DNA of 64,000 nt from Pedobacter cryoconitis (GCF_003259615.1 NZ_QLLR01000027.1:21194-85193); one strand, 5' to 3'; positions 35,333 through 46,179 are shown, numbered from the stretch's first letter. Notes: generated from the sequence alone by a model not told the origin. Numbers and translations: made by a program.

Positions 35333-37048
35333 TTAGTAACCAGGGCTCTGTACTAATTTACCATTACTTCTGTCAATTTGATCTTGTGGTAATGGCCAGT
35401 ACTCATCGCGTGGTTTTAAACTGATACCTTTAAGGTAATCGAAGTAGGTGCCTTCAAAAGCGAAATAGCTTTCCATTGTGGCTTTAACGACACCCCAGCG
35501 TACAAGGTCAAAGTACCTGTGTCCTTCTAAGGCTAATTCTAATCTGCGTTCAGTACGAACAGCAGTTCTTGCATAATCAGCACTTGGAAAAGATGGATAG
35601 TTGCTAACTTTGTAAGCGGCAGCAGGTTTTCCATTCGCAAGCAGCAAAGGAGGGATTTTTGAAGCGCGTTCTCTTACTGCGTTTACTAAAGTTAAAGCTC
35701 TTCCAAGGTCACCAGTCTCCACTGCACACTCTGCAGCCATCAGATAAATATCTGCAAGACGAATCAGATTAACGTTTAATCCAGTAACATTTGGACTGCC
35801 AGGAGCAGCGCCACTTGCAAACTGGGCAACTTCAATTGTGTTTTTAACAGCAAGAAAAGGTCCGCCATTGCTTGCATCACGAATCCAGGCATCACCAGGC
35901 ATCAAACCCCAATCACGAAATGGAACTCCTCTTCTGCCTAAAGTAGGGTCAATCCTTGGATCTAAAGCCAAGTCTGTATTCAGGACATAGTTATTCTTTG
36001 GAACCTCTTCTAATCCAAAATCAGAAATATAAGGCGTTGCGCGATAAGCCGCAACAGCTAATGGCAGGCCATTAGCATCTACTCTGAATGAATTTGCCAA
36101 ATCAATTGTAGGCTGGAAGAAACCACAGCAATTAATTGGCGCTGTGCCAGCAGGGAAGTTCAACATATCCCCAACATTTCCGTTATCACCACCTGTACCG
36201 TCTGTTCCTACAGAATTTTCTACAGCAACAATAGATTCCGGACCATCTTCTTTAGTAATATCGAAGTTATCTGAATAAGCTAAATTGACAAGAGCTGGCT
36301 TTGCAACTATAACAGCATTCAATAATGCGTAAGCTTCAGCATATCTTTTCTGGTATAAAAATACCTTTCCAAGATAGGCCTGTGCCGCGTATTTATCCAT
36401 ACGACTTTTTTCACCTTTTGGTTTTGTTACATTCAGGTTCGCTACCGCAAACTGAAGGTCCTCTATGATATTAGGATAAATATCTTTATCATTTGGTAAG
36501 ATAGCTCCATTTGAAGCTTCAGTTACATAAGGCACAACTTTGAAAATCCTTACTAAAAAGAAATAATAATGTGCACGAAGTATTCTGGCTTCACCCTGAA
36601 TTTCTTTCGCACGGGCATCATCAAATTTTGTAGTACCACCACCAGCTTGCAGTGAGGCTAAAACCTTCAATGTGTTGTTACAGCGCTGAATACCTTCAAA
36701 ACATCTGTCCCATATATTGGAAAGATTATCATTTGTGCTGGTTGGAGCATGACGCTCTATGGCATTCATAAAGGGCTGATCACCGTTACTACTGCCTTTA
36801 TGGGCATTATCGGAAGCAACCTCACCAAATAACCACTGGCTGGGGGCCGCACCATAATTACCCCAGGTACCGCTTACATTACCATTAAGTAAACCATAAG
36901 CACCGACCAATAAACCTTCAACACCATCCTGTGAGGTTAATTGCGGTATCGTCAGTTCGCCCTGCGGCTGAACCGTCAGAAATGACTTCTTGCAGGATAG
37001 CGTGCTGCAGATTATGAAGGATAGGAAAATATATTTTAAGTGTTTCAT
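35333..37048 (-). CDS. SusD/RagB-like outer-membrane lipoprotein (pair 2)
   Basis: A 571-residue surface glycan-binding lipoprotein that works as the lid of a SusC channel. Lipoprotein signal with C19 (FIICSTLSCKKSF), then the SusD TPR-rich fold (ARILRAHYYFFLVR, AQAYLGKVFLYQKRYAEAY) and the C-terminal family ending YFDLVRWGVVKA and YWPLPQDQID. It starts 15 bases after its SusC gene. With two SusC/SusD pairs in one locus, each pair may import a different oligosaccharide size. Confidence 0.95.
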   Translation of the reverse strand: MKHLKYIFLSFIICSTLSCKKSFLTVQPQGELTIPQLTSQDGVEGLLVGAYGLLNGNVSGTWGNYGAAPSQWLFGEVASDNAHKGSSNGDQPFMNAIERHAPTSTNDNLSNIWDRCFEGIQRCNNTLKVLASLQAGGGTTKFDDARAKEIQGEARILRAHYYFFLVRIFKVVPYVTEASNGAILPNDKDIYPNIIEDLQFAVANLNVTKPKGEKSRMDKYAAQAYLGKVFLYQKRYAEAYALLNAVIVAKPALVNLAYSDNFDITKEDGPESIVAVENSVGTDGTGGDNGNVGDMLNFPAGTAPINCCGFFQPTIDLANSFRVDANGLPLAVAAYRATPYISDFGLEEVPKNNYVLNTDLALDPRIDPTLGRRGVPFRDWGLMPGDAWIRDASNGGPFLAVKNTIEVAQFASGAAPGSPNVTGLNVNLIRLADIYLMAAECAVETGDLGRALTLVNAVRERASKIPPLLLANGKPAAAYKVSNYPSFPSADYARTAVRTERRLELALEGHRYFDLVRWGVVKATMESYFAFEGTYFDYLKGISLKPRDEYWPLPQDQIDRSNGKLVQSPGY

Positions 37049-37063
37049 CTTTGTCTCTTTTAA

Positions 37064-40000
37064 TTAAAATCCAACATTAATACCGATAATAAATTGACGT
37101 GGCGTAGGATAAACTCCCTTGTCAATACCAAGTGCTGAGAATTGATCAGCTGGCATACCGCCCCCAACAGAATTAGTAGATTCTCTCGTTTGAGTTACTT
37201 CAGGATCAAGACCAGTATACTTGGTGATCGTGAAAAGATTGGTCGCACTTACATAAACTCTCATTCTGCTGATACCAGATTTTGCACCAAATGTTTTAGC
37301 CGTTGGAATTGAATAACCAATCTGGATATTTTTCATCCTGAAAAAACTACCTTTTTGTACATAATAGCTTGAAGAAGCAAACTCCAGGTCTGATGCTCCC
37401 GCATAAGACGATGGTATCTGGCTTGAAGTATTGGTTGGGCTCCACGCATCTAACAATCTTGTGCTTTTTGCACCATCAAAGGATGGGAAATCGGTGAAGT
37501 AACGTGTTGCCTCGAAAATATCATTGCCCTGAACTCCATAAAAGAAAGCTGAAATATCGAAGTTTTTATAAGATGCGTTTAAATTGATGCCATAGGTGAA
37601 GTCTGGATTTGGATCTCCAATAACCGTACGGTCTTTTGCATCAATTACGCCATCACCATTAATGTCAGCATAGCGTAAACCACCCACTCTTGCCCCCGTA
37701 TAAGATGGATTGTTTGCAATATCGGCAGCACTTTGATAGATTCCTGCTGTTTTGTATCCAAAGAATGAACCAAAAGGCGACCCTTCTTGTATTACACTAG
37801 TCTGTAAAGATCTATAGTTATTATACACCTGGTTGAAAATACCAGGAGCAAGCTTTTCGATTTTATTAACGTTTTTAGAGAAATTCAGGCCAACATCAAA
37901 CTTAAAAGGGCTGTCAGATTTTCTTCCATAATGGTAGGCTGCATTAAGCTCAATTCCTTTATTGCTCATATCACCGATATTTACATAAGGTGAAGCAGAC
38001 ATTCCCACTACACTTGAAGGTTGCGGAAGGTTATAAAGCATATCGGTAGTTTTTTTACTGTACCAATCGGCCGATCCGTCAAACGCGCCATCCAATAAAG
38101 TGAAGTCAAGACCTACGTTCAGGGATTTTACAGTCTCCCATTTGATGTCAGGGTTTTGAAACGCCTTTTGCCAAACTCCAGTAGTCAGATTGTTGCCTCC
38201 ATTAGTCGCATATGCAGCATTAACAATTGAACTTTCAAACCTGTTAATGTACTGATTTGCTGGTATCCTCTGGTTACCAGTTTGTCCATAACCTACACGG
38301 AATTTTAAATCAGATACCCACTTCACACTTTTCATAAAGTCTTCTTCAGAAATTCTCCATGCGGCACTTGCTGCAGGGAAATATCCATATTTGTTGTTAG
38401 GACCAAAATTTGAAGAACCATCACGGCGAAGGGTAATACTAGCCAGATAACGGTCATGATAAGAATAGTCAACTTTTCCAAATAAAGAAAAGAGGGAGCC
38501 AAGGGCACCGTAACTAGAGTTATTGATGTTGGAAGAACCATTATTCAGGTAATAATAATCCTGATTACCCAAAAGGAAGAAATCGTTTCTTCCACCATTA
38601 AGCTGACGGGACTTCGATTTAACAGCCTCTGATCCAACCAGTACATTTAATCTGTGCTTCTCATTGAATACTTTGCTATAGTTTAAAGTATTTGACCAGG
38701 TCCATTCTGTATTATAGCCCATGTATTCACTCAAACTATTAGAGTTATTACCTTCTGAAAATTCAAGATTAGGATAACGCATTGATAAACCATTATAGTT
38801 CTCGTAACGCAGACCAAAATTAGTTTTTAATACAAGCCCAGGTAAAATGTCACCTTCGCCATATACATTTCCGAAAAAGAAATTGCTTTTATTTTTATTG
38901 TCTTTTGCACGGTATAAGACAGCCAATGGATTTTCAGCATTACCCAGCTGACCACCACTACCTTTGCTACCAGCAAAATTTCCATTGATATCATAAACCG
39001 GAATAATTGTTGGTATACGATATGCCCAGCTCAATGCACTTCCCTGATCCTGATAATCTCCAGCGGTGTTTTGATTTACGCCCATCCCATAACCTTCAGA
39101 ATAGCTATATTGTATATTTTCACCAAAGCGTACTTTTTTGTCAAAAGCCGAAACGCTGGTATTGGATCTGACATTATAGCGCTTAAACCCTGTATACTTT
39201 AATGTTCCTTTCTGATCCAGATAACCGCCAGAAAGTGTATAAGTAGCATTTTCACCACCGCCAGAGGCACTTAACTGGTAATTCTGAATAGGAGCCACAT
39301 CTGTAATCTCGTCGAACCAGTTGGTTCCCTGTTGATTTGCTTTTGTAATCTGGTAAAATTTAGCAGGGTCACGGCTGTAATTATATTTTGAGGGATCTAA
39401 ATCAGCAGCAGTAATTTGCTGACCTGTTTTATCACCCGCAAGCAAATATTCCGGTAATGTCGGAACTGAACCATTTCCATAGTTTGTTCCCGCTGCAATT
39501 TTTCTTCCGGCGTTTGTATAACCGTCAAATACATACTGTGCATATTGCTGCGGATTCATCATTTTTGGAAAGCTGCTTTTTCTTGGAGTCTGAGTACCAT
39601 AATAAGAATCCAATGTGATTTTTGGTGCGCCCGCTATTCCTTTTTTAGTCGTGATAATTACAACACCATTGTTTGCTCTTGATCCGTAGATGGAAGCCGA
39701 AGACGCATCTTTCAGTACCTGAAGGCTTTCAATATCATTTTGATTAAGCCATGATAATTTGCCTTCAAATGGTACACCATCGATTACATAAAGGGGTTCA
39801 TTGTTATTAATTGTACTTGTACCACGAATCCTGATTTGTGGGGTTGAACCTGGTGCACCATCGTTGATGATCTGCACACCAGTTGCCTTACCTTGTAAGG
39901 CTTCCACAGCACTCGCTGCTGGCTGAGCTTTTAAAAGGCCCATGTTGACTACAGCTACAGAACCCGTAAGATCCTTTTTACGTTGTGAAGAGTAACCTGT

Positions 40001-40336
40001 TACAATAACCTCAGTCAGGTTGTTGTTGTCGGCCAGTAAAATTACGCTGATATTGGTTTGTTTACCAACCGGGACCTCTTTACTGCCATATCCAACAAAG
40101 GAAACAACGAGTACATCAGTTGGTTTTACAAGAAGTGCGAATGCACCATTTCCGTCTGTGGTCGTGCCACCCGGAGCATTTTTGATTTTAATGGAAGCGC
40201 CGATGACCGGTAATTTATCATCGCTGCCGATGACTTTTCCGGTGATTTTGCTTTGGGCCATTGCGCCGATAGCGAATGACAGGCCCAGGCACAAGAGAAG
40301 GAGAACCCTCTTGAAAAGTGGTAGATTTCGTTGCAT
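37064..40336 (-). CDS. SusC/RagA TonB-dependent outer-membrane transporter (pair 2)
   Basis: A 1090-residue beta-barrel importer for oligosaccharides. Signal peptide (cut near AMAQSK), then a carboxypeptidase-D-like repeat (ITGKVIGSDDKLPVIGASI), the plug domain (TEVIVTGYSSQRKKDLTGSV; PQIRIRGTSTINNNEPLYVIDGVP as read in parts), and a long barrel ending in a terminal aromatic (IIGINVGF). Length and layout are standard. The 303-base stretch upstream holds the GH3 terminator, so this pair may have its own promoter. No STN domain, so signalling runs through the regulator rather than a sigma factor. Confidence 0.95.
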   Translation of the reverse strand: MQRNLPLFKRVLLLLCLGLSFAIGAMAQSKITGKVIGSDDKLPVIGASIKIKNAPGGTTTDGNGAFALLVKPTDVLVVSFVGYGSKEVPVGKQTNISVILLADNNNLTEVIVTGYSSQRKKDLTGSVAVVNMGLLKAQPAASAVEALQGKATGVQIINDGAPGSTPQIRIRGTSTINNNEPLYVIDGVPFEGKLSWLNQNDIESLQVLKDASSASIYGSRANNGVVIITTKKGIAGAPKITLDSYYGTQTPRKSSFPKMMNPQQYAQYVFDGYTNAGRKIAAGTNYGNGSVPTLPEYLLAGDKTGQQITAADLDPSKYNYSRDPAKFYQITKANQQGTNWFDEITDVAPIQNYQLSASGGGENATYTLSGGYLDQKGTLKYTGFKRYNVRSNTSVSAFDKKVRFGENIQYSYSEGYGMGVNQNTAGDYQDQGSALSWAYRIPTIIPVYDINGNFAGSKGSGGQLGNAENPLAVLYRAKDNKNKSNFFFGNVYGEGDILPGLVLKTNFGLRYENYNGLSMRYPNLEFSEGNNSNSLSEYMGYNTEWTWSNTLNYSKVFNEKHRLNVLVGSEAVKSKSRQLNGGRNDFFLLGNQDYYYLNNGSSNINNSSYGALGSLFSLFGKVDYSYHDRYLASITLRRDGSSNFGPNNKYGYFPAASAAWRISEEDFMKSVKWVSDLKFRVGYGQTGNQRIPANQYINRFESSIVNAAYATNGGNNLTTGVWQKAFQNPDIKWETVKSLNVGLDFTLLDGAFDGSADWYSKKTTDMLYNLPQPSSVVGMSASPYVNIGDMSNKGIELNAAYHYGRKSDSPFKFDVGLNFSKNVNKIEKLAPGIFNQVYNNYRSLQTSVIQEGSPFGSFFGYKTAGIYQSAADIANNPSYTGARVGGLRYADINGDGVIDAKDRTVIGDPNPDFTYGINLNASYKNFDISAFFYGVQGNDIFEATRYFTDFPSFDGAKSTRLLDAWSPTNTSSQIPSSYAGASDLEFASSSYYVQKGSFFRMKNIQIGYSIPTAKTFGAKSGISRMRVYVSATNLFTITKYTGLDPEVTQTRESTNSVGGGMPADQFSALGIDKGVYPTPRQFIIGINVGF

Positions 40337-40639
40337 AAGTTATATTTGGTTTAGTTGAAGGGATGATTAGTTATAAAGCTGTTTTATAGATTATTATTTT
40401 AAGGGTGAATAAATAGGTGTATATAGTTAGTAAACAATTTAATATGTGTAGTTCGTACACTATATCTAAACTAAAGAAAGGAAAGATTAAATGCAATAGT
40501 TAAAAATATTATTTTTTCTATTTCAGATGTTAAATAATTAACGCTGTAAATCGAGGCGGAATAAGAGAGTAGCTTTTTTAATTTTTAAACAAAAAAAGCC
40601 CCTCAGCAATTAGCTGAGGGGCTTTTTGAAATGATATTT
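40337..40639. other. Intergenic stretch between susC (pair 2) and the GH3 gene
   Basis: Contains the GH3 terminator (40593-40627), the inverted repeat GTGTA-GTTCG-TACAC (40446-40460) about 110 bases before the susC start, and A/T-rich sequence. On the plus strand TATATTTG (40341-40348) matches the -7 consensus but no gene follows. No clear minus-strand promoter seen. Confidence 0.5.
40593..40627. terminator. Terminator of the GH3 gene
   Basis: A 15-bp perfect stem (40593-40607 with 40613-40627) with a 5-nt loop; T runs on both sides, so it could work in both directions. Confidence 0.92.
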
Positions 40640-42937
40640 TTAAAGGGTAAAGCCAAATTTAGCAGTTGAAACGTCTCTTGAATTTGAGCCTATAAAGACA
40701 TTAAAGTCACCAGATTCAGCTGCAAATTTTAAATCGGAGTTGTAAAATTTCAGCATTTCTGTGTCGATGGTAAACGTAACCTTCTTAGATTCACCTTTTT
40801 TCAGGAAGATCTTTTGGAAACCTTTTAGCTCTTTAACTGGACGGGTAACAGAACCATAAATATCCTGAAGATATAATTGAACTACCTCATGACCATCAAA
40901 TTTTCCATTATTTTTAACCGTCACAGTTGCCTGGATCGTCTGACCGCTCTTTATTGTAGATTTATCCAATTTAACTGGTGAGAAATCGAAAGAAGTATAG
41001 CTCAATCCGAAACCAAACGGGTATAATGGATCATTTGAGCTGTCAATATAACGTGACTTGAATTTCTCATTCGAAACCCCGTCATATGGACGGCCTGTAC
41101 TTTTGTGGTTATAATAAAGTGGGATCTGACCTACATTTCTAGGGAAAGTAGCGGTCAGCTTACCCGAAGGATTGTAATTACCAACCAATACATCAGCAAT
41201 TGCATTTCCAGCTTCTGTACCACTGAACCATGTTTCTAAAATAGCAGGAACATTCGCATCTTCCCATTCCAGTGTCAATGGACGGCTGTTCATTAAAACC
41301 AGAACGATTGGTTTACCTGTAGCCGATAAAGCTTTTAATAAATCTTTTTGATTCGGTAACAAATCAAGGTTTGTACGGCTTGTTGCCTCACCGCCCATGA
41401 TTGCACTTTCACCTAAAACAACTACAGCAATATCAGCCTTTTTTGCTGCATTGACTGCTTCCTCAATTAATTGCTTTGGTGATTTTGCATCTGCTGTAAT
41501 ATCAGCACCATTAGCGTTGATCTGTTTTAAGATTGCCGGGTTATCTACCAGGTTAGCACCTTTAGCATAAGTGATCTCCATATCAGGAGCTACATTTTTT
41601 AAACCTTCGATTACGCTGATGGCTTTTTTCCAGTCACCCGCTGCACTCCAGTTACCAACCATGTCACGTTTGTTATCAGCCAGCGGGCCGATTAAAGCGA
41701 TCTTTGCATTTTTCTTTAATGGTAGTAACTGGTTATTGTTTTTCAATAACACCATAGAAGCAGCTGCAATATTTTTTGCATCTAACCTGTTTTGTACAGA
41801 AAGAATTTCTGTTTTTGCAAGTTCTTCATTTACATACTTATAAGGGTTTTCAAACAAACCTAATTTGTATTTTGATTCCAGAATCCTGCGACAGGCCATG
41901 TCAATCACGTCTTCTGTGATTTTCTTCTCTTTCAAAGACTGCTTTAAAGTAGTCAGGAAACCCTCACTAACCATGTCCATATCATTTCCAGCTTCCAGAG
42001 ATCTTGCACTTACAGTTTGTAAATCACCCAAACCATGTGCAATTAATTCACTCACCCCTGTATAATCACTCACTACAAAACCTTTGAATCCCCAGTCTTT
42101 ACGCAATAAATCAGTTAATAACCATTTATTAGCAGTAGCTGGTGTTCCGTTAATATCATTGAAAGATACCATGACCGTTTCAGCACCTGCATCAATAGCA
42201 GCTTTGTAAGGAGGTAAATATTCATTGTACATTCTGATCAGACTCATGTCTGTCGTGTTGTAATCTCTTCCGCCTTCAGCAGCGCCATATAAAGCAAAGT
42301 GTTTTACACAAGCCATAATCGCATCTTTATTAGAAAGACTATTGGTTTGATAACCTCTAACCATAGCAGCGCCAATTAAAGATCCTAAATAAGGATCTTC
42401 ACCAGAGCCCTCAGAAATTCTTCCCCATCTTGGATCTCTGGCAATATCTACCATAGGAGAGAAAGTCCAGTTTAAACCGTCCGCACTAGCTTCTCTTGCA
42501 GCAATACGTGCACTTTTTTCAATTAAATCCATATCCCAGCTTGCACTTAAGCCTAAAGGAATAGGAAAGATTGTTTTGTGACCATGTACTACATCATATC
42601 CAAATAACAAAGGGATTTTTAAACGTGATTTAGTCATCGCAAGCTTCTGTAACTTAAGTACTGCTTGTGGAGTGAATGTATTGAAAACACCTCCTACCAG
42701 GCCTTTTTCAATTTTTTCATTTACCCCTTGACTTAAAATCGGGCCCGTTACATCAAAACCTACCGCCGGAAGGTTCAGTTGTCCGATTTTTTCATCTACT
42801 GTCATTTTAGACATTAGATTGTCGATGAACGTGTTCATCTTCTGGTCCGTCGCGCTTGCGGCTTTTTTCTGTTGTGCAACTAAAGAGTTTGCAAAGAAGA
42901 GGGCCGCCAGGAAAAATAAGGAAGTCTTTGTTTTCAT
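40640..42937 (-). CDS. GH3 beta-glucosidase (BglX-like)
   Basis: A 765-residue exported GH3 enzyme. Signal peptide (SLFFLAALFFANSLVAQ), the GH3 N-domain with CVKHFALYGAAEGGRDYNTTD and the nucleophile aspartate in GFVVSDYTGVSEL, the C-domain (LKNNNQLLPLKKNAKIALIGP; GESAIMGGEATSRT), and a C-terminal FN3-like domain. The layout is that of BglX. In related loci of Bacteroides a GH3 enzyme cleaves beta-1,2-linked gluco-oligosaccharides, a good fit to the GH144 gene next door. It lies 47 bases after the GH43-like gene and ends with a strong terminator. Confidence 0.95.
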   Translation of the reverse strand: MKTKTSLFFLAALFFANSLVAQQKKAASATDQKMNTFIDNLMSKMTVDEKIGQLNLPAVGFDVTGPILSQGVNEKIEKGLVGGVFNTFTPQAVLKLQKLAMTKSRLKIPLLFGYDVVHGHKTIFPIPLGLSASWDMDLIEKSARIAAREASADGLNWTFSPMVDIARDPRWGRISEGSGEDPYLGSLIGAAMVRGYQTNSLSNKDAIMACVKHFALYGAAEGGRDYNTTDMSLIRMYNEYLPPYKAAIDAGAETVMVSFNDINGTPATANKWLLTDLLRKDWGFKGFVVSDYTGVSELIAHGLGDLQTVSARSLEAGNDMDMVSEGFLTTLKQSLKEKKITEDVIDMACRRILESKYKLGLFENPYKYVNEELAKTEILSVQNRLDAKNIAAASMVLLKNNNQLLPLKKNAKIALIGPLADNKRDMVGNWSAAGDWKKAISVIEGLKNVAPDMEITYAKGANLVDNPAILKQINANGADITADAKSPKQLIEEAVNAAKKADIAVVVLGESAIMGGEATSRTNLDLLPNQKDLLKALSATGKPIVLVLMNSRPLTLEWEDANVPAILETWFSGTEAGNAIADVLVGNYNPSGKLTATFPRNVGQIPLYYNHKSTGRPYDGVSNEKFKSRYIDSSNDPLYPFGFGLSYTSFDFSPVKLDKSTIKSGQTIQATVTVKNNGKFDGHEVVQLYLQDIYGSVTRPVKELKGFQKIFLKKGESKKVTFTIDTEMLKFYNSDLKFAAESGDFNVFIGSNSRDVSTAKFGFTL

Positions 42938-42984
42938 TTCAATATATTATATTATCGTGTGTTATTCAGTTTAGTAAATCTATC

Positions 42985-44727
42985 TTAATTGACCCTTGTA
43001 ACCTTTGATCTTTCAGATACTCCATTTTCATTAATTGCTTCTATGCAGAAGTAATAAGGCTTTTCTTTATCCATGCCCTTATACCAATATTCATTCGCCT
43101 GATAGACCATGATGCTATTGTATAACTTATCAGGCGCGGTGCCTAAATAAATATTATACCCATAAGCGCCATCCACGGTATTCCATCTGATCCATGAATT
43201 TCTTTTATCTTTTTCCGTTCTCAATACGGTGAAACCCTGAACAGCTGCTGGTTTCTCTCCATTTCCATTTCCAAATACCCTTAACCCGCTAATGGCGAAT
43301 TTACCCGTAGGCATATGAATATTCTCTAATTTGATATATCGGGCAGATACTGGCTGATCCAATTCTATATAATCATGAGGAACATCTTTCCGGTTTGAAC
43401 TTTTATCCGCCAGTATTCTCCAGCTTTTGCCATCCACCGAATACCACAATTTGTATTGATGAAAAATATCCTGCTGTTTCCCTAAAAATTCGGCATCCTG
43501 ATCCGCATAATTCAGCTGTACCGCATTCACACGGGATACTTTCCCAAGATCAGATTGTATCCATTCTCCCTTTTTGCCACTTGCCGCACTCCAATAAGTT
43601 TTGATACTTTCATCTACCGCTAAATTTGCAGTATAACCACCTAAAGTAGAAGAAACCGCTACCGGCTTATTGTAATTCAGCAACATCCATCCCGTGAAAC
43701 CAGACTGCAGATGATCTGCAGATTTATCAGGCAGATAATGCGGATAATCGCCAAAAGCAGCATCCATATACATCACATCATCCTTGTCGAATCCTGTCGG
43801 CCAGATGCCCAGTCTGCGTTCAAAATTGTTTTTGACTGAGACAACCATCGTCGAAACATGCCAGTAATTTTTCCAGTTGTCCTGAAAAGTAGCACCATGT
43901 CCGGCACCCCTTGCAAAGCCACCAGGTTTATAAGATAACGGTAACGACTGATGCTCAAATGGCCCAAGCGGACTCTTTGAGGTCGCTACACCATCTGCAT
44001 AACCACTAAATTCTGTAGCAGGTGCACCATACTGTAAATAATAGTTTCCATGATGCTTGGTCATCCAGGCCCCTTCAATAAAAGGATCAAGGAAAGTATT
44101 GTCCAGGTTCTCACCAAAACGCTGCCAGCCAAACCGCTCATCATTCAATAACAGCAATTCTTTTCTTGTTCCTATCGGGGCGAAAGTTTTGCGGTTTAAC
44201 TCTACCCCATACAAAGGATATTGATTGCTGCTGCCATTGTACATATATAACTTTCCGTCCTCATCCACAAAATGTGCAGGGTCCCAGCCTCCAATTTCAA
44301 ACTCATGTACTACTTCCTTCCACGAATCCTTTTTCGGATCAGTACTCATCCAGATCGGGAAATTCTTCGCATACGTAGAACCAAAAACCAGCATCGTATC
44401 CCCCTGTATCCAAACCGAAGGCGCACATAAATCATCATATACCTTATGCTCGGGACGCAAGAAAGCACGCGAAACAAAATTCCAGTTGTATAAATCGGCA
44501 CTCCACCAATAGCCCATTTGATTGGTAGAAAACAAGAAATAGTCTCCTTTGTAATTTACAATCACAGGATCTGCTGTTGCGCGGTGTTTCCCTTGTTCCG
44601 TAAAATGAGGAATAGGGGTATAGCCATAATCCAGATTGATTGGGTTACAATAAGTCAGCTGCTTTTTTTGAGCGAATAAAGCGGCGCTTGAAATCAAGAA
44701 GCATAACAACAGAAGAGTTCTTTTCAT
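42985..44727 (-). CDS. GH43-like glycosidase with discoidin-type and FN3 domains
   Basis: A 580-residue secreted enzyme. Signal peptide MKRTLLLLCFLISSAALFAQ, then a five-bladed propeller with GH43-type acids in order: base in RATADPVIVNYKGDYFLF, middle Asp in GGWDPAHFVDEDGKLY and acid Glu in FIEGAWMTKHHGNYYL. A C-terminal F5/8-type carbohydrate-binding segment (VSRVNAVQLNYADQ; ARYIKLENIHMPTGKF) and a terminal FN3 domain follow. GH43 enzymes usually act on arabinosides or xylosides, so its place in a beta-glucan locus is puzzling. The ATG at 44727 is chosen because the earlier start overlaps the previous gene and lies outside the signal peptide. Confidence 0.8.
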   Translation of the reverse strand: MKRTLLLLCFLISSAALFAQKKQLTYCNPINLDYGYTPIPHFTEQGKHRATADPVIVNYKGDYFLFSTNQMGYWWSADLYNWNFVSRAFLRPEHKVYDDLCAPSVWIQGDTMLVFGSTYAKNFPIWMSTDPKKDSWKEVVHEFEIGGWDPAHFVDEDGKLYMYNGSSNQYPLYGVELNRKTFAPIGTRKELLLLNDERFGWQRFGENLDNTFLDPFIEGAWMTKHHGNYYLQYGAPATEFSGYADGVATSKSPLGPFEHQSLPLSYKPGGFARGAGHGATFQDNWKNYWHVSTMVVSVKNNFERRLGIWPTGFDKDDVMYMDAAFGDYPHYLPDKSADHLQSGFTGWMLLNYNKPVAVSSTLGGYTANLAVDESIKTYWSAASGKKGEWIQSDLGKVSRVNAVQLNYADQDAEFLGKQQDIFHQYKLWYSVDGKSWRILADKSSNRKDVPHDYIELDQPVSARYIKLENIHMPTGKFAISGLRVFGNGNGEKPAAVQGFTVLRTEKDKRNSWIRWNTVDGAYGYNIYLGTAPDKLYNSIMVYQANEYWYKGMDKEKPYYFCIEAINENGVSERSKVTRVN

Positions 44728-44734
44728 GACTATG

Positions 44735-46087
44735 TTATTTAGTGAGCGCAGGACTTTCAATGCCTAACTTGTTCAGGCCGTTTTTAACATCCGGGTTGCT
44801 CATAAAAAGTTTCCATAATAAACCTGTACGGTAGTTTTCTATCATACAGATAATAGGGCCCTGATCGATTGCCAGATGAGATTTTGCATACCAGTTATGC
44901 TCTTCACTGAAACCATCCACAAAACCATATTCACTCCAGATCTTGTCGCCGAGATCAAAATAGAAGTGTTTCAAAGCTTTCATAGAATATTCAGGCGCAT
45001 AAGGGAAAGCCGATAAAGCAGCAGTCGGGCTGATCACACTTAAATCTTCCGAAGGAGAGTGTGCCGCATAACCCTGCCAGCTATCACCCGCAGTTAGTCC
45101 CCAGCTATTTTCACCATAACCCTTAAAATGTTTAGGGTTCTCTATACAATAGGCACGATTGATTAATGTGTGGTTTTTATTCTGTTCAAAATAATCTGCG
45201 TAACGGTCTTTTAAACCACGCGGGTCCAGTCCTGTAAAGGAATATTGTGAAAAGAATAAGGGGCCACCGAAATCAAAGCCAAGAGGAAGAGTAATCCCTT
45301 CAAATTTTTTACCGTTGAAGAACGTGTTGCTGTTTGCCCAGCCTTGTTCATAAACTTTTTTATCAATAGGGGATTTTGGAGAAGAAGCAGCCAGTATATA
45401 AGTGATGAAACACTCATTCCATCCTTTAATCGGATGGTTCATGCTCCAGCCATTGTTAGGGCTCCAATGCCAGTATAAAACATTTTGTTGCTGTGTAAAC
45501 CAGTTCCATTCTACACCTTCCCACATCCAGAGGATTTTATTACGGATGTCAGTTTCTACCGCATTGTCTGCCGTATAATATTGGCGTGCCGTAAGCAGTC
45601 CCTGGAAAAGTAAAGAAGTTTCCACAATGTCAGCACCATCATCTTTTGGGCTGAAGCGGATTACTTTTCCTGTCTCGCCATTCAGCCAGTGCGGAAAAGC
45701 ACCATGAAACTGATCAGCCTTATATAAAAAGTCTACAATTTTTTTAGTTCTTGCAGCAGCCTGCTCACGTGTGATAAATTTACGCTCAGCAGCTACAATC
45801 GTTGCCATTACGCCAAAACCAGTTCCACCAATGGTCACCACCTCATTGCCATATTCAAAAGCAGTATTACTGCGTTCACGCGCCATTCCACTAACAGGAT
45901 GACCAAAATCCCAGAAATACCGGAAAGTTTGTTTCTGTACTAAATCAAGAAGCTGGTCGTCAGTCAGTTTTTTCTGTATTTTCATTTCAGCTTTAATGCC
46001 CTGAAATGCTACATTTTTCTTTTGCGCTACCGCGTTAAAAGTAAGTGTTGTTAAAAGAAGAAGGCTGAGTAAAGATTTAAATTTCAT
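44735..46087 (-). CDS. GH144-type endo-beta-1,2-glucanase (glucoamylase-fold)
   Basis: A 450-residue secreted protein of the glycoamylase (PF10091-like) fold. Signal peptide (FKSLLSLLLLTTLTFNAVAQ), then TFRYFWDFGHPVSGMARERS, the GGTGFGVMATIVAAERKFI stretch, FHGAFPHWLNGETG and SAFPYAPEYSMKALKHFYF. These belong to the group that includes the Chitinophaga beta-1,2-glucanase that founded family GH144. It should cut beta-1,2-glucan (or cyclic osmoregulated glucan) outside the cell into oligosaccharides for the SusC/SusD pair upstream. The family call rests on motif memory, not a search. Confidence 0.78.
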   Translation of the reverse strand: MKFKSLLSLLLLTTLTFNAVAQKKNVAFQGIKAEMKIQKKLTDDQLLDLVQKQTFRYFWDFGHPVSGMARERSNTAFEYGNEVVTIGGTGFGVMATIVAAERKFITREQAAARTKKIVDFLYKADQFHGAFPHWLNGETGKVIRFSPKDDGADIVETSLLFQGLLTARQYYTADNAVETDIRNKILWMWEGVEWNWFTQQQNVLYWHWSPNNGWSMNHPIKGWNECFITYILAASSPKSPIDKKVYEQGWANSNTFFNGKKFEGITLPLGFDFGGPLFFSQYSFTGLDPRGLKDRYADYFEQNKNHTLINRAYCIENPKHFKGYGENSWGLTAGDSWQGYAAHSPSEDLSVISPTAALSAFPYAPEYSMKALKHFYFDLGDKIWSEYGFVDGFSEEHNWYAKSHLAIDQGPIICMIENYRTGLLWKLFMSNPDVKNGLNKLGIESPALTK

Positions 46088-46179
46088 CGTTGGCTTTTAA
46101 ATTACGTACAGGGTCGGAGCGATGTTAAAAGAGGTTACCAGGCTCAGCCTGGCAACCTCTCATTGGTGTGTGATTTGAA